Source: Nissolia schottii
Lineage: Eukaryota > Streptophyta > Magnoliopsida > Fabales > Fabaceae
NCBI GenBank assembly: GCA_003254905.1
Contig: QANU01100624.1
Location: forward strand, 376,180-440,179
Reading direction: 5' to 3'
DNA: 64,000 nucleotides
A program made the translations under genes and the position numbers. Each line of letters begins with the position of its first letter. Position 1 is the stretch's first letter. The notes under the pieces were generated by a model, which had not been told where the DNA came from, did not search any database, and saw only the letters and a list, made by a program, of their open reading frames with translations. Positions 24,051 through 39,911 of the stretch are shown piece after piece.

Positions 24051-25330
24051 AATGCAAACTTCTTATCATTATTTTGGTAAAAAAACAATGTTGTTTAATA
24101 AAATAATTAAATAATTTAATTATAATATTTTCATAAATTAACACATAAATCACATCTCAAACACTTCAAGTTTTTATAAATTTTAAAGGTAAAACTAAAA
24201 GAGAATATGCACATGACAATAATACATGAAAAACCATTTTTTTTTGCGTGACAATTGAATCGAACGAGTTGTGGAGCCTTACTTCGGATTAACAACACTA
24301 TCTAAAAAAATATGAGATGAGAAAGATGTGTCATTATGTTGGTCTTGACAACCAATATCTAAGAGGGGGTGAATTGGGTATTTAAGAAATTATTCCAACT
24401 TCTACAAATATTGCATTTTCATGACATCAAAGTTATTATGCAGCGAAAATATTGAATTAAGGATAAAGTATTATGTATGTTAATTAAACAATAAGATCAA
24501 TAGAGAAACCTATAAATAACTATCAACAAATGTATGATATTGTAATTCTAAAATATGCAATAAGTGAAGACAATGATATAAGTTTACAATAAATAAAGAG
24601 ATAGAGTTAGAGAGATTGCAAACAGTGATTTATCCTGGTTCGACCACTCTTGTGATCTACGTCTAATTTCCAAGCGCCTTGCTCAAGATTTTTCCACTAT
24701 CATCAAGCTTCTATCTTAGGTTTTTGATAAACCTTTACATTCAAGAGCACTCCTCGTACTTAGGGTCCCCCACCTTTGTGCTTGAGCGTCAAAAACCACC
24801 TTAGGGATACCACCTTAATCAATCTAGAGGGACATCACACCCTCTTTACAAGTGTATGGAATTTGTGTTTGATAAGAAACTCTCTCAAGAGTATTGAAAA
24901 TATCTCTCCTTTGCTCTTAAGAAGATGGAAAATATGAATCCATTGATAGTATGAAGTATGAGGATGATAGGAATCAAATGCTTAGCTAGAAATATGAGTT
25001 TAATGGGTATTTATAGAGTTTGTAAGTGTACTAGCTTTTACCCATTAATTCTCCAATATTTTTTTATTGAAAACTAGCAATTTTTGTCATTCGAATGACT
25101 CCCACTGTTTACGCAATATAAAAATGGTTATACTAATCTCTGAAGTTGTCAAAAATCGGCAAATTAATTTTTAAGAATAACTAATTTAACCAACATTAAA
25201 TGATTAACCTAATTAACTTTTAATAACTTTAAACACTAATATGATTATTTCCATAAATTAAACTTAATCGATAACTCTAATGAAAAATTTAAAGGATTAT
25301 ACTTAAAAAAAAATAATCAGATGGAAAGTC
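24051..25330. other. Intergenic with an unclassified interspersed repeat
   Basis: Around 24340-24870 runs GAGGGGGTGAATTGGGT, later TTATCCTGGTTCGACCACTC and ACCTTTACATTCAAGAGCAC. This wording is familiar from dispersed, non-coding plant repeats, but the class was not settled. AT-rich sequence with GTCAAAAATCGGCAAATTA (25150) resembles the foldback family of AVT1 intron 4. No gene was seen. Confidence 0.4.
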
Positions 25331-25423
25331 AAACCCTAGTATGCCCCTTTTGTTCCTTCCTACTCCTTCCAGTCCCACCAATCACTTGTCTTGTTGTTCT
25401 CTCTCTCTCTCTCTTCTGCAAAA

Positions 25424-28280
<2,857 letters not shown>

Positions 28281-28985
28281 GTTCATCGTATGCGGCAGAC
28301 GATTTTTCCACTATTTGTTTTTATTCTTGGTGTACTTGGAGTTCAAACTCAAATCCTAGGAGAGGGAGCAGAACAAGTTTCTTGTTACCTAGTGATATCA
28401 TTTTCCCACTATTTGAATGGTTTTAGGAAACTACTTCTTTTCCCTTAATTGTATGTTGATAAAATAATAAAGGGAATTTTGATTTTTGCTGTTCTTTTCT
28501 TCTTTTTTTTTTTTCCTGAGAGCATTGCTTTTAGAGGATCTTGTTCAAATTCTAAATATATTTTCTGCAAACATGATGTGACCTTTGTTGTAACTTGTAA
28601 TACCCTCTATAGTTTGCATGCCTCATCTTTCAATTGGCATATGTTTGAACCAATTACCATCGAAATAACAAACAAAGCTGAGAAATTAAATCTTGAAATT
28701 GATTAGAACTATTTTTATAAGCTCCGATTTATGTAAATGAACTCGTGTCGAATATTAAGACATGAGGGCTACTTGTTCTCGGGCAATTTTTAAGAAAATG
28801 AATCTAGATTAAGAGATTCAATGACTTTAGTTTATAAGAAAAAATTATTGCAAGTGACTGAATTACACTTCTAACTTATCAAAAGGGAAAAACTATAATA
28901 AGTTCATAAGTGATAAGAGAAAAATAAATAAACACTTAGTGTTTTAAACATAAATGGTGTGGGAAGAAATGAAGAAACAATTCAA
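28281..28985. other. 3' flank of the WCRKC gene
   Basis: The 3' UTR and short AT-rich spacer. No other gene or RNA was recognised. Confidence 0.5.
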
Positions 28986-28989
28986 CAAC

Positions 28990-29560
28990 AATAGTCTTAT
29001 CCTACTACATAGGATCGGTTATATAGATCAAGCGATGCCATAATGCTCTATCAAGAGCCATGTTTTCGTGTAAATCATTAACTTCTAAATCTCTTCCAAT
29101 AATTTTTTCAATAGTTTTTCTAAGTCTCCTCCTACGTCTAGATAATAAATTACTCTATTCACTAAGGCTTCTAATGGTCTTCTCATATGTCCCAACTACT
29201 TAAGGCGAGATTCTACCATCTTTTGTACTATAGGTGCTACCCTAACTTTCTCCTTAATGCAATCATTCCCACCGCAACATTAAGTTTATTCTCCCATTAG
29301 TTTTTTACTGCTCAACACTCAGTCCCATATAACATTTGCTTAAGTGGCACTTTTAACTCCCAAAGCACAACACACTTCCATTTCATCCACCCAGCTTGAA
29401 TCTTATGACTAACTTCAATCTCTATCTATCTCTCCATCATTTTATATAATGGAGCCAAGGTACTTGAACCTTGTGATGTGTAGTATAGGATCAGGTACAA
29501 TTTTCACATCTACATTTAGATTTGTACGCCTCTCATTAAACCTAAGTTCTATATTAATTC
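28990..29560 (-). mobile_element. LINE fragment (RTE-like 3' part)
   Basis: Read on the minus strand it gives ITRFKYLGSII, KIQAGWMKWKCVVL, VPLKQMLYGTEC and finally RRRLRKTIEKIIGRDLEV followed by NDLHENMALDRALWHRLIY. These are the landmarks of the C-terminal part of plant RTE-type LINE proteins. Several stops and frame changes show it is dead. It is related to the fragment at 3752-4580 and to the short piece at 30650-30790. Confidence 0.8.
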
Positions 29561-30144
29561 TTTGTTAAGATCTTAGAACCACGTGACGTGGAATTAAAGT
29601 TCCAAACGTACACTTCATAATAAGGAATACTGCAATTCTACTATACACAAGAAAAATGAAGATACAAGGCCATAGAATCAAAGAGATATAAGATCAGCCA
29701 AGAAGCAGAATATTATTATTTACATATGTGAAATCAAAGTTCAGAGCCTGATCTACTTACCCTGATTATTTGCAATTAATCATTTGCCATTGATTTGCTT
29801 TACATACAATGGACTTCTCATATACACTCCCAAAAAACCAAGACATGTTGCCACGACACTCTAATCTTGGCACATCCTAAGTCAACTCTCCTTATAGAGT
29901 TTTTTCTTGTCTAGTAATAAAATGAAGCATAGTAAGAAAAAGTGAATTATTCAAGTGGCCCCAGCTGACTGTTTTATCTCCAATGCTTTTGATCAACTCC
30001 ATTAGGTAAAGAAGGATTTTGCAGAGGAAACTTAGTGATGTTGACATTCGAGTTAGCTCTGTACAAAAAGGACTTAATGTGGTGAAAGGAGGACTACTTT
30101 GTTCTCAATGCCTCAACTATGATGATGCATGAGGTGGCAGAAAA
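29561..30144 (-). other. 3' flank of the Pumilio gene
   Basis: This lies downstream of the Pumilio stop codon (minus strand) and probably holds its 3' UTR. On the transcribed strand a UGUAAAUA-like Pumilio-binding word occurs at 29718-29725. No other gene was seen. Confidence 0.4.
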
Positions 30145-33100
30145 CTAGGCCAACAACCCTATGCGCCTTTCTGCAAATGAGAAATAAAAGTTGCTTCATG
30201 AATAATTCGAAGACAAGCGATGCGAATTTGTTATACAAGGAGGTAGTTACAGCATTCCTTACCTCCGGTGGTTATGAGCTTCTCCACGCGAGAAACTATA
30301 TGTTTGCCGTAAGTGTACCGCTTCAGGGCGTTTAAGTGAACCTTGATGCGAGAAAGGATCAGCTCGAGACTTCGGTCATCGCATGTCTCGAGCACCTTTT
30401 GCACAACATAGTTTCCAAAAGGGTCCTTCATCATAGCCTGCAATTCATGTTATATCTCGGTCAATAAGCACCTCTGATTTGATAAGGATATGAAACAGCA
30501 GTGCAATTTGATCCTTGAACTTTCACAACTACAACCAATCCACAATAGGTGGGGGCAACTACAAGAATTAAACAATGCTATAGCATTCTAACATAACCAT
30601 AGAAGTCTAAATCCCATTTAATGATTTTGCCTATAACTTTTTTATCCCCCTTTACCTCTAATTATTGAACTACCCTTCATATGACCTACTCTCGCCTTAC
30701 TAAGATTTCTACACGTCTTTTTATGGCCAAACTATCTAAGATGAGATTCTACCATCTTTTCTACAAAAAGTGTTACACCAACAATTTTTCAATTGCATTC
30801 ATCCATAATTTTATCTTGCCTAGTGTGTCCATGACAGTGCCAATGACGGTGCCAACCTACTTGAACTTTTATCATACAGAAATCCAATTTCCAGAAAAGT
30901 TTTTCATTTTGGAAATGCAGCCACACAGCAATCTCTCTCATATCAATAACCTTATAAGAGGCCTAGAAAACCCTTGTGTCTGTAGCACATCTCTCATCAT
31001 ATCAACATCACTCCGTTTCTCTCTATTTCTCTCATTTGCACCAAATCCCTATAGCTTCAAGTTTCAACAGTTATATTTTAAATAAATTTAGTATGCACTC
31101 CCATACAGGTTACACAGCAATCAATCTCCATAGCTGATGCCAAATTCAGTGACATGAAAATGAATTGAGCTCCGGCCTTGGAAAAACCGAAATTTTGAAT
31201 AGTAAGAGATGAAAGGGGCTATACCTGTAATGGCTCATTCTCGTCCGAGGTACCAAGCATTTCATTCACCAAAATTTGACGTTCTTCAGCAGAACCGAAT
31301 GCCAAGCACTTCTCAATAACATTAGAAGCAAATTTCTGCTGGCTCATTTTAACAATTTGTCCAGCAAGCTTGCTGATAATAGCTGTCCGTTCATCTGGCT
31401 TACCATGTTCCAGGATATGCTACCATAGAAAAGTATGATATGTTGAAGTAACAAAGGAATTATAAGTAAACATTAACAAAACAGCAATATAATATAGGTA
31501 AGATATACTATGATACAACACTCGTACACAAATCAACAAACCAGTCACTAGTGACAGCACAAAATTTTGTTTGTCAAAACACATACTTTGGCTGATGTGT
31601 ATTTACAAAACTATAATGCATATCACTAGTGATGGGTACAAACACAGGTTTCGAATTATAAACACCGCATTTCTACTACTAATGTGTATTTACAATCATC
31701 AAATAACGACTTCATAAACTGAAAGCTACATACCTGGATAACATAATTTCCATATTGATCTTGTGCTAAAGTGCAGACAGATTGCATGATTTCATCCATG
31801 ATAATTTGTTGTGTATTTAGATCATCACAATGTTCTAGAACCCTCTGTTAGCATCCACGTAAATGGTTCAATAGAATACTACAATTAAAAAAATCTCATC
31901 ACTACCTCAGTAGAATATAACTGCCGTGTGCAATTTTCTGACCTGAATAACTCGGCACCCATAAGGATGAGTAGAAAGTGAAACGACTTGACCATAAAAT
32001 GATGAGACAATAAACTGAATTCTATCTTGAGGGACACACTCTATACACTTCTGAATGACATGGTTTCCATTTTGATCACGCACGCATTTCATTATTGCAC
32101 CATCGAGTTCTGAAACCATTTGAGTCTGCTGATCTACATCAACCACCTCCAAGGCCTGTCAACAAATTTAGCTGAGATTTGAAAGAATGCATTGATTTCT
32201 GTGTTTATCTAAAAGCAAATAATAAACAGTATAAACATGTTTGGGGGTGGGGGCTCAGTTTTTTTAAAGTTTAACCTTGTAACATTAAATACTGATACTG
32301 CAAACCTCATAAGAACTAGATCCAGTTCCCGTTTAAATCCTGCTTATTATTATTATTATAAACCTAACGACCATATAAGTTTGATGCGATACAACTTGAC
32401 AACTTGAAATAACAAACTGACACATAGTGTATACACAGGAATATTTCCAATGTTCTATTATTTAAACTGAAGCATGCATATGACAAAAAAAAGACCATCT
32501 TATGCAATAGTTGAAAAAACGAGCTTTTTAGCTGTCAGGCATGAGGTAATGGGGAATAATATGAAAGGCACCTTCTGAATCACTCTGCAGCCATACATTT
32601 GCAGACTAAGAGGTAAAACATGGCCTGTAAGCTGGCTGGCTAATTCCTTTCTTTGACTATCAGTACCATGCTCAAAAAACTGCAGTGTCAAAGCATCACA
32701 ATATACAATCAATAACCAAATAAAAAGAGCATATTTATGACAATACTCAGTATTCAGTAGTAGAAGCTAACTATACTTTCTGTATAACATAATTGCCAAA
32801 GACATCAGTCATCAAGGCACGAGCATGAGGAACAATCTCCGGAAATATCTTGGTCTTCTCTTCTACTGAGGCTGTTTCTAATTTCTGCTGAATAAACCGG
32901 CTACCATACTGATCGGTACTGCATTATGTCACAGGTATAGTTCAGACTTCCACAGCCATATCACTATAAACAACAGTTGAGTTGCAACTTTCATACCTGA
33001 ATTGAACCACATGATCAATGATATCTGAAAGTTCAAAAGTTCTAGCCTTGTTATTCTTGAACTCATCCAGTAAGGACGAAGCAAATCTTCCCTCTATGTT

Positions 33101-35642
33101 ATTGCCAACATCAGCATGCCATGAGCCACCTGAACCTCCCATTGAACTTCTTATCATAGAATTGAAGTGTGATATACGTTCATTCTCAAACAGTGGATTT
33201 CCCGATCCAAGCGAAGCAATTGAGGAACCTGCGAGCTGCTTCCCTGTATATGGCATGCCAAGGCCATATGGCTGACTGCCATAGAACCCATTGTTAAGAA
33301 ACCCGGATTTGCTCAGGAGAGGGAGTTTGTACTGTTGCTTTTGTTGAGCAAGAAGTGTCTCAAGATATGCCTTCCGAAGTCCCTCTAAGTCTCCATGTGA
33401 AGTATCAGAAAAATTTCTTACTTGAGAAGGATCACCTGTACCACTCACCCCATGCATCGAATAATCAGAACGTTGCTGCAAGGATTGGATGAAGCATGGG
33501 TCCAGATTTGAATAATGAAGGTCAAGACCGACTTGATTTGCTAGTGCATCTAAACTATGTCCATCTCTGCAGCCCCTCAAAGCTGAAATCCAAACACCGA
33601 ATTGTTAATGCTACCTAATAACGCTAAATGACACTAAGCTTACATTCATTCAACACAAGCACACATGGGAATCAGAGAGAGAGAGAGAGAGGGACCTGTT
33701 TCAAGATGATTATTGTATGCAGCATTTGGTTTTGAGTTTACAGGATATGAACCAGGAACATGGCCAGTGTAGTCGATATTTGGCAAACTAGTTATATTTC
33801 CAGTAGAATGCATTTTTGAGCGAAGACTGGCGTAAGAAGCAGTTTTTTTGAGTAGATTGACTTGATCATTTGAACTAAATGTGTTGTGGTTTGTTGCAAT
33901 CCCATTATGTCTGTGCAATGTAACATTACTCGATGCGCTTAACAGGCTATCTTGCTCTGCATGTCTAGCAGCAGACAAATTTAGCCCCGATAAAGAAGAC
34001 GCCAAATCAGCAAGATCAGTCATACTTGAAGAGTGACCACTCTGGGTCCCCAAGCCATTACCACATTTCTCCACAGAGAAAACCTTACTACCCATGGGAA
34101 GTGATCGCCCAGTAACCTGCAGTTCAGGGGTTGTAACCCTTGACAGAGAGGAGCCCACAGCAGATGAAAAACCATGAGAAACATTTACACCCTGTGTCTG
34201 AAGACCAACTAAACCAGGAGTAGAAGCTGAAGAACGCAAGCCCTCCAAGGACTCGCGATCAACAATGCCAGTTGAATCCACAAGATCGCCAAATGCGTTG
34301 TGGCTCGCCGCACGTGACATATTTCTAGACAGGGAAACAGGCTGATCAAGTCCTTCCTGCCAAAACACTAACTTTAGTTATAAGTGTGACAGAATGCCAA
34401 TGATAGAACAAGGTAAGAAATTTGTAGGGCGTGCTCCAAATATTTATTTGCTTAATGATGCTTCTGTTCAATATTAGAAGGAGGGAGGGNNNNNNNNNNN
34501 NNNNNNNNNNNNNNNNNNNNNNNNNNNNNNNNNNNNNNNNNNNNNNNNNNNNNNNNNNNNNNNNNNNNNNTTTTTTTTTAGTTTTCTAAAAAAATGAAAA
34601 AAAAAATATTATCTTTACAAAAAGTTACATGTCTTTTAATTTGAAAAGTTTTTTACAAAAGAGCTCAAATAACAATCCCTAAATTATGTAAGTGACAAAC
34701 TTTTTCACCTTAGTGGGTTAGGGTTATTTCCAGAAAGTGAAGGATAAAGGGTGAAACCAAGAGTGTAACGGATTTATTAACAACACTAATTCAACCCCCA
34801 ATTCAATGCAAATTGAAAGTTCCATATTCAAATAACTCTTGAATCAGCAAGGACATGTTAAAGCCAAATGTAATTGAACTCATGAAGTCGCCCCCAAAAA
34901 AAATGACACCTCATAGTTAACTGCTCAGAAAATGTCTCATCTAGAACCAAAAGTAATACACATGCAACATTGCTTGATTAATTACCTGAAGAAGATCAGC
35001 AAAACATGGCCTCCTCGCACCAAGACCGGCTCCTGCCATTCTTGCCAAACCATCCATATGCCTGTCAAGCATCTGAACTGAACCCTGCTGCCTAGAGTGA
35101 TTCTGTACACTGGCATTCCTCAATTCCATCAAATCATTCTCTGCCTGTTGCCCAGAATATCCTGGCTGCATTGAAAATAGTGACGAACTATCGCCATTGG
35201 TGGCCATCTTTTTCCTCCAGTCCCCAAATCCATCAAATACAGACCCACCAACCTGAAACCTTTGTGCGGCACGCCAATCTTCTTTTGACAGCAACGGTGG
35301 AGGTAACCTGGGATTTATGCTCTCGTGTGAGTAATAATAAGAAAGATAAGCAGGATGTGAACGAATCTCATCTTCAGTCAGAATCCCGCTATTGTTACTG
35401 CCCCTACTACTATTGACCGCTCCAAAATCAGAGTTTCTTAGACTACCAAAAGCATTTAACGATCCCTCCACAGTAGGAGGAGCGCTTCCACTCCTATAGA
35501 TATTGAGATCCCTTTCTCGATTGATAAACTGCTGATTGCGCTGCTGTTGCAGTATCCTTTCCAGCTCACTCTGCAAAGTGTCTTCAAGAGTCCCATTTGA
35601 CAAAGACTGCGAACCATCATCTACCTTATTCCCACTGTCCAT
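30145..35642 (-). CDS. APUM4: Pumilio homologue (APUM4-type PUF RNA-binding protein)
   Basis: Ten coding exons on the minus strand (35642-34986, 34356-33696, 33582-32997, 32918-32777, 32679-32572, 32155-31943, 31844-31734, 31419-31225, 30437-30263, 30170-30145) give 957 residues with closing phases. The N-terminal half carries the plant Pumilio landmarks [18 protein letters not shown] and [20 protein letters not shown]. The C-terminal third is an eight-repeat PUM-HD. Its base-contact triplets read SRQ, NYQ, CRQ, NHQ, CRQ, NYQ, SNE, NYQ, predicting binding to UGUAUAUA in target 3' UTRs and hence mRNA repression or decay in the cytoplasm. The overall sequence is closest, from memory, to Arabidopsis APUM4. 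A leader intron (36033-35661) precedes the ATG, with an in-frame stop upstream in the spliced leader. The 81-base gap lies in intron 1. Confidence 0.95.
30650..30790 (-). mobile_element. Short LINE remnant in the last-but-one Pumilio intron region
   Basis: On the minus strand it resembles the VEKMVESRL...FGHKKT segment found at the end of the RTE-like LINE at 28990-29560 (shared word GATTCTACCATCTTTT). It is a heavily decayed 3' piece. Confidence 0.5.
34490..34570. other. Assembly gap (81 N)
   Basis: A run of Ns inside Pumilio intron 1, flanked by GAGGGAGGG and by a T-run with A-rich sequence. Coding exons on both sides join in phase 0, so no coding sequence needs to be missing. Confidence 0.98.
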
Positions 35643-36480
35643 CTCAAAACTAGAACTCACCTAAAAATGCCACAAAATAATGTTTCACCAAAGTTGAACA
35701 AACAAAAACACTGAAAGAAAAAAGATAAGGGAAAAAAAGGGAATAAAACCACACACCTTAATTCACTTCATCATTGCTATGAAATTAGAGGAAGCAAATC
35801 AAAACATATGAAAACAACAATCTTCATTCATTTTATCACTATATCCTTCAATTAAAAATCCCACCTAGAATAAACTTAAACAGGCATAAGGGGCCCAGAA
35901 TTACATCACACACAATCATTACTATTCTCTCCCTTCCTTTATCTGACTACCCTTTTGCAGATGCAGAAGAGCATAAATCAAAAAACAAATTTCAATCATA
36001 ATTTAAATGGGAGGAAAGAAAAAAACGCCATACCTTAGACGCCACAGCTCGAAAGGAGCCTTCACATTAACAGAAAACAGACCCCGAGATTGGATCCTTT
36101 TCTGAAAACCAAAATAGAGAAAACCCCATTATTGAGATAACCCGCAAATCAACACACAAAGTTTTCACGTTTCATCAATAATCACGTCAAGAAAAGAGAG
36201 AAAAAAACCCAGAATTTATTTTGTTTAAATTTTAACAAAAAATAAATAAAAATTAAAACTTGCAGAGATTGAAGAAACAAAGTGCAATAAAAGTTACCCT
36301 TTTGAAGGGAGTTGAGGATGAAGAAGCTGAAAATCCTTGTTTTTTTTTCTTCTTATTCTTGGCGAAAAAGAAGGAATACAGAGGAAGAAAGGGGAATGTT
36401 ATGTTATGCAGAGATAGAAAGAGAAAAGGAGAGATGGATTGGCGTGGGCCTGAGTGAGAGAGAGATCAGATGGCTACGTT
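35643..36480 (-). promoter_or_regulatory. Pumilio leader with a 5' UTR intron, and promoter
   Basis: On the minus strand a donor (CTAAG|GTATGG at 36034/36033) and an acceptor (TTTTTAG| at 35661) define a likely leader intron of about 370 nt just upstream of the ATG at 35642. The leader exon extends to about 36.1-36.45 kb, where GA-rich sequence on the plus strand reads as a CT-rich pyrimidine patch on the gene strand. Confidence 0.55.
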
Positions 36481-37829
36481 TGATGTGTGAATGAATGAAT
36501 GATGGGTTACGTGCTGCATGGGATGATGATGATGATGGATGTGCTTTTTAACAACACATTAACATTGCAATTGCAAAAACCAGATTTGTATCTGTTTTTA
36601 TTTGGGTGGGCTTTTCGTTTGTTTTGACGGTCATTGTGTTTCTGTTTTATCTCTCCCATGAGACAAGTTAATTAATTAGCAATTCATCAAAATTAAGAAT
36701 GGTTAATTGTAGTTGACAAAAAAGATAAATTGATTAATTTTACTTTCTTTCTTTGGTTTATAATACTCTTTATTGTGATTTTTATTTGATATATCTTCAT
36801 TGAACCATAGATGATCATAGAACTCTTTAGATTATTAGTGTATGAAAACTATTTCTAATTTTTTTCTTTTGCAAAAATAATGATAAGGAAATAATTTTAT
36901 TCTAAGTACTAAAGTTTTTTTTTTATTTTAAGAATATAGCAATGCCTATGAATTTTAACGAGATATGAAGTTTAATAGAGTGAAATATTATTTTATTAAG
37001 TGATTCTATAGTCAAGATAAGCTCAAAGTTTTGGTAGAATCTTGTAGTACTACACCAATGAAGGATTATTACCACCAAGTACCATGCTCGAGAAAATTAT
37101 ATATTTTGATGAATGACACTTGTTATTTTACTTTTTATTTTGTCTCTTAAAATAATAATAATTATTTGTCAAAGTGTGCAGATTGATATGTAAGTTGAAT
37201 AGTTGATTTGTTAAGTTTCTGAAGTAATTTTCTATCAACAATTCCATTATATGTTTACCTAATGGGTTTGGATGACATGTGAGTAGCACATGACACATCT
37301 TTTGCTCCCATTTTTTCAATATCTTTGGTTTCTTACTCACTTCTCCAAACATAGCTGCAACTGGATCATGGTTCTTGAAATCTAAATAGTAACAGTTCAA
37401 TACAAGAAACATAATGAATCAACAAAAGATCTAGTAGACATTTTTCACTTTTGAAGGATGTAATCCAATAGAATGAATCAAGATAATTGTTTTATATGTT
37501 TATTTTGATTCCTATAAATTTCAAAGCAACCAATGAAGTGAATTAAGGTATGTGGTTTTGTTTTGACTGAAGATTGAGATTATTTTGCAGGTAATATTTC
37601 TATTCTTATTATATTACCCATTCGATTGAAAACGAAATAAAACACAAACTAGACAGACTCTGATTAGTCCTGATTGAATGGATATTACTTTTGGTTCTAG
37701 GTAAGACATTTTTCATGTGCAATTAGGTGTCATTTTTGTTTGCAACTTCATTGGTTCAATTACATGTTTGGTCTTTAACATGTCCTTGATGATTCAAGAG
37801 TTAAAAAACTGATAAAGCATGTTTCCTAT
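36481..37829. other. Spacer between Pumilio and its inverted partial copy
   Basis: AT-rich DNA without a supported gene. The minus-strand open frame at 37128-37412 resembles no known protein. Confidence 0.45.
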
Positions 37830-39040
37830 ACTTGATTTCTTATCTTGTTCAATCATTGGCATTCTATTGATTACACTTTATAACTGAAGTTAGTTGTTTA
37901 AGCAGGAAGGACTTGATCAACCTGCTTCTCTGTTTGGTGATATTGTGGATTCAACTGGCATTGCGTTCCTCATCTTCTTCTACTGGTTTGGTTGGTCTTC
38001 AAGGCATATACATGGCGGAAAATTGTAGATTGAAGCCTAGAAAACACACGCACGCTGTAAACCGAATAATACGAAAATATCATTCAAAGAGAGACAGGTA
38101 CAAAGTCTTTAAACAAGAGTTTATATAAGCGGCTAAACAAGAGTTTATATATTTGGGTCAAATATTCTTCAGTAACACGCTCCACGTCACAGATGGTCTC
38201 TGGAACCAAGCAAACTCTTTCGGTGCTGATATGGCAAAACAAGACAAGTCTTGTAAAATCTATGCTTCAAATGGAAGTTGAGTTCTGTTAAGCACACCGA
38301 GCAATGTTAAATTTTCGCCAGAAAAGCATATCTGCATTGTAACAAACCTTGACACATTTAGTTCAAATGTTGCAAATGAGTTTGGTTTTTGGATTCCAAC
38401 TTTGAGGGGCTGAAGAGATGGATGGATGGACAAAGTTTAGATGCATTAGGAAATCAAGTTGGTCTAGACCTTCATTCTACAAATCTGAACCCACTCACTC
38501 ATCATCCAATGCTTGCAGCAAATTTCTGATCACTCAATGCTTGGCATGCTGATATATATTAGCAATAGCATGGAGGGAAGATTTTTCTTGTGTTATTTCA
38601 TGTTATCAAGTTGCGTCACATTTCTATGGTCTGTCAATAAATTTAACTTAAAAGTTAAAAGAATGCATTCATTTCTCTACAAGTAAACCCTCAATCTCAT
38701 CCCTGTTAAAAGTAATCTCATCCGTTATAAATAGTAACAGATTGCATAATGAAGCTCAAGACCAACTTGTTCTCCTAGTGCATCTACACTTTGTCCATCC
38801 ATCAGAGCTGGAATCCGAAAGCCAAACTGATACTTGCATCATTTGAACATAAATGGGTTTAAGGTTTGCTACAATGCAGTTATGTTCTGGCCAAATTTTA
38901 ACACTGCTTGGTGTGCATAACAGACCATCAACTTCCATTTGAAGCTTAAGATTTTATCATCTCCTTTATTGGCATACTCAAATGGTTTCAGAGCTTGATG
39001 GTGCAGTAATCAAATGTGTACGTGATTAAAATAGGGTGTT
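37830..39040 (+). pseudogene. Rearranged Pumilio pseudogene containing an inverted repeat
   Basis: Broken pieces of the neighbouring Pumilio gene lie in opposite orientation to it. Plus-strand part: the end of intron 1 (TCTTATCTTGTTCAATCATT at about 37840), the acceptor and EGLDQPASL at 37905, FGDIVDSTGI, then SSSTGLVGLQG, the region around 38265-38390, [17 protein letters not shown]-like sequence at about 38425-38480, and WHADI-like sequence to 38600. Minus-strand part: 38625-38680 (intron before exon 6) and 38748-38945 (start of exon 3 and end of exon 2). Plus-strand again: VSELDGAVIKCVRD at 38985-39030. Retained intron sequence shows a DNA-level duplication, not a processed copy. Large deletions and frame breaks rule out a Pumilio protein. 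Arms 38262-38480 and 38748-38945 are inverted copies of each other. Confidence 0.85.
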
Positions 39041-39911
39041 TTCCACTGTTAAATTTGGTTTTTAATTTCTAACATCGTGGTCTTTATTCCCCACTTTGCT
39101 TTTGGCAATGGATAAACTCTACATATCATAATGCTTGTTTCTTATACCTTAATTTTTTCCCTAGTCATTGAGGGAGGATGAAGCAAATTTCTTGGGAAAT
39201 AGCCATCTTCTAGGTTAGTTTCCTATGTACGAGTATCCCAGCCAATAGATATGCATCTTAAGACTTGAAACAAGCGCTCATATAACTAAAATCAAAGCTT
39301 CAATGAGCAAATCATAGAGATTCAACTTTCAAAGCTTAGAAAAATGGTTATAGTTTCAAGCTTGAATTTCAATGCTTGAGTCTGTTACTTCATGATGAAT
39401 AATTGGTTCAAACATATGCCAATTGTGAAAGGTAAGGCATAAACAACAAATTAGAAAAGGATAGTAGTTTCTTCACTATGCCATAGTTTCTTTACTATGC
39501 CTAGAGACCCCTCTTTGATGTCTTTTTTGTTGCTTCCAAAAAACAATTAATGTATTACGAAAACACATGAATAAGCAACCTAAGTAAGAAACTCACAAAT
39601 CAGCGGCAAAAGAGGCAGCTTACTTTTTGTATAAATGAGATGCATAAAATTATCTACAAAAGAATATAGTAACTATACAACCAAAAAAAAAATTGTTAAT
39701 ATGTACAAAATAATGGGATCAAAGCTAAAGGGGGCGAGAAAGAGGGAGAACCAACTCTAGCTGTTAGCACTAGCAGCATCACCAAAGGTACAAATATGCA
39801 GCTGCAACAAAAGCTCATATAATCACAAAGCCGGTCATACTGATGAACCAGTGCTTGAATAGCCATAAACAAAGGACAGATTCCTCTACGAAATGGTGCA
39901 CCCATTGCACA
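39041..39911 (-). other. Spacer and 3' UTR of the OTU gene
   Basis: The 3' UTR of the OTU gene probably occupies the last few hundred bases next to 39912. A UGUACAUA word (Pumilio-type UGUANAUA) sits on its transcribed strand at 39700-39707. The remainder shows no gene. Confidence 0.45.

Noticed and set aside
34490-34570. Possible missing Pumilio exon in the gap
   Set aside because: Exons 1 and 2 join in phase 0 and give the expected FADLLQ-EGLDQ sequence, so nothing coding needs to be hidden there.
37913-38128. 71-codon plus-strand frame in the Pumilio pseudogene
   Set aside because: It is out of the Pumilio frame (which reads EGLDQPASL and STGLVGLQG) and crosses deletion joins, so it is not a gene.
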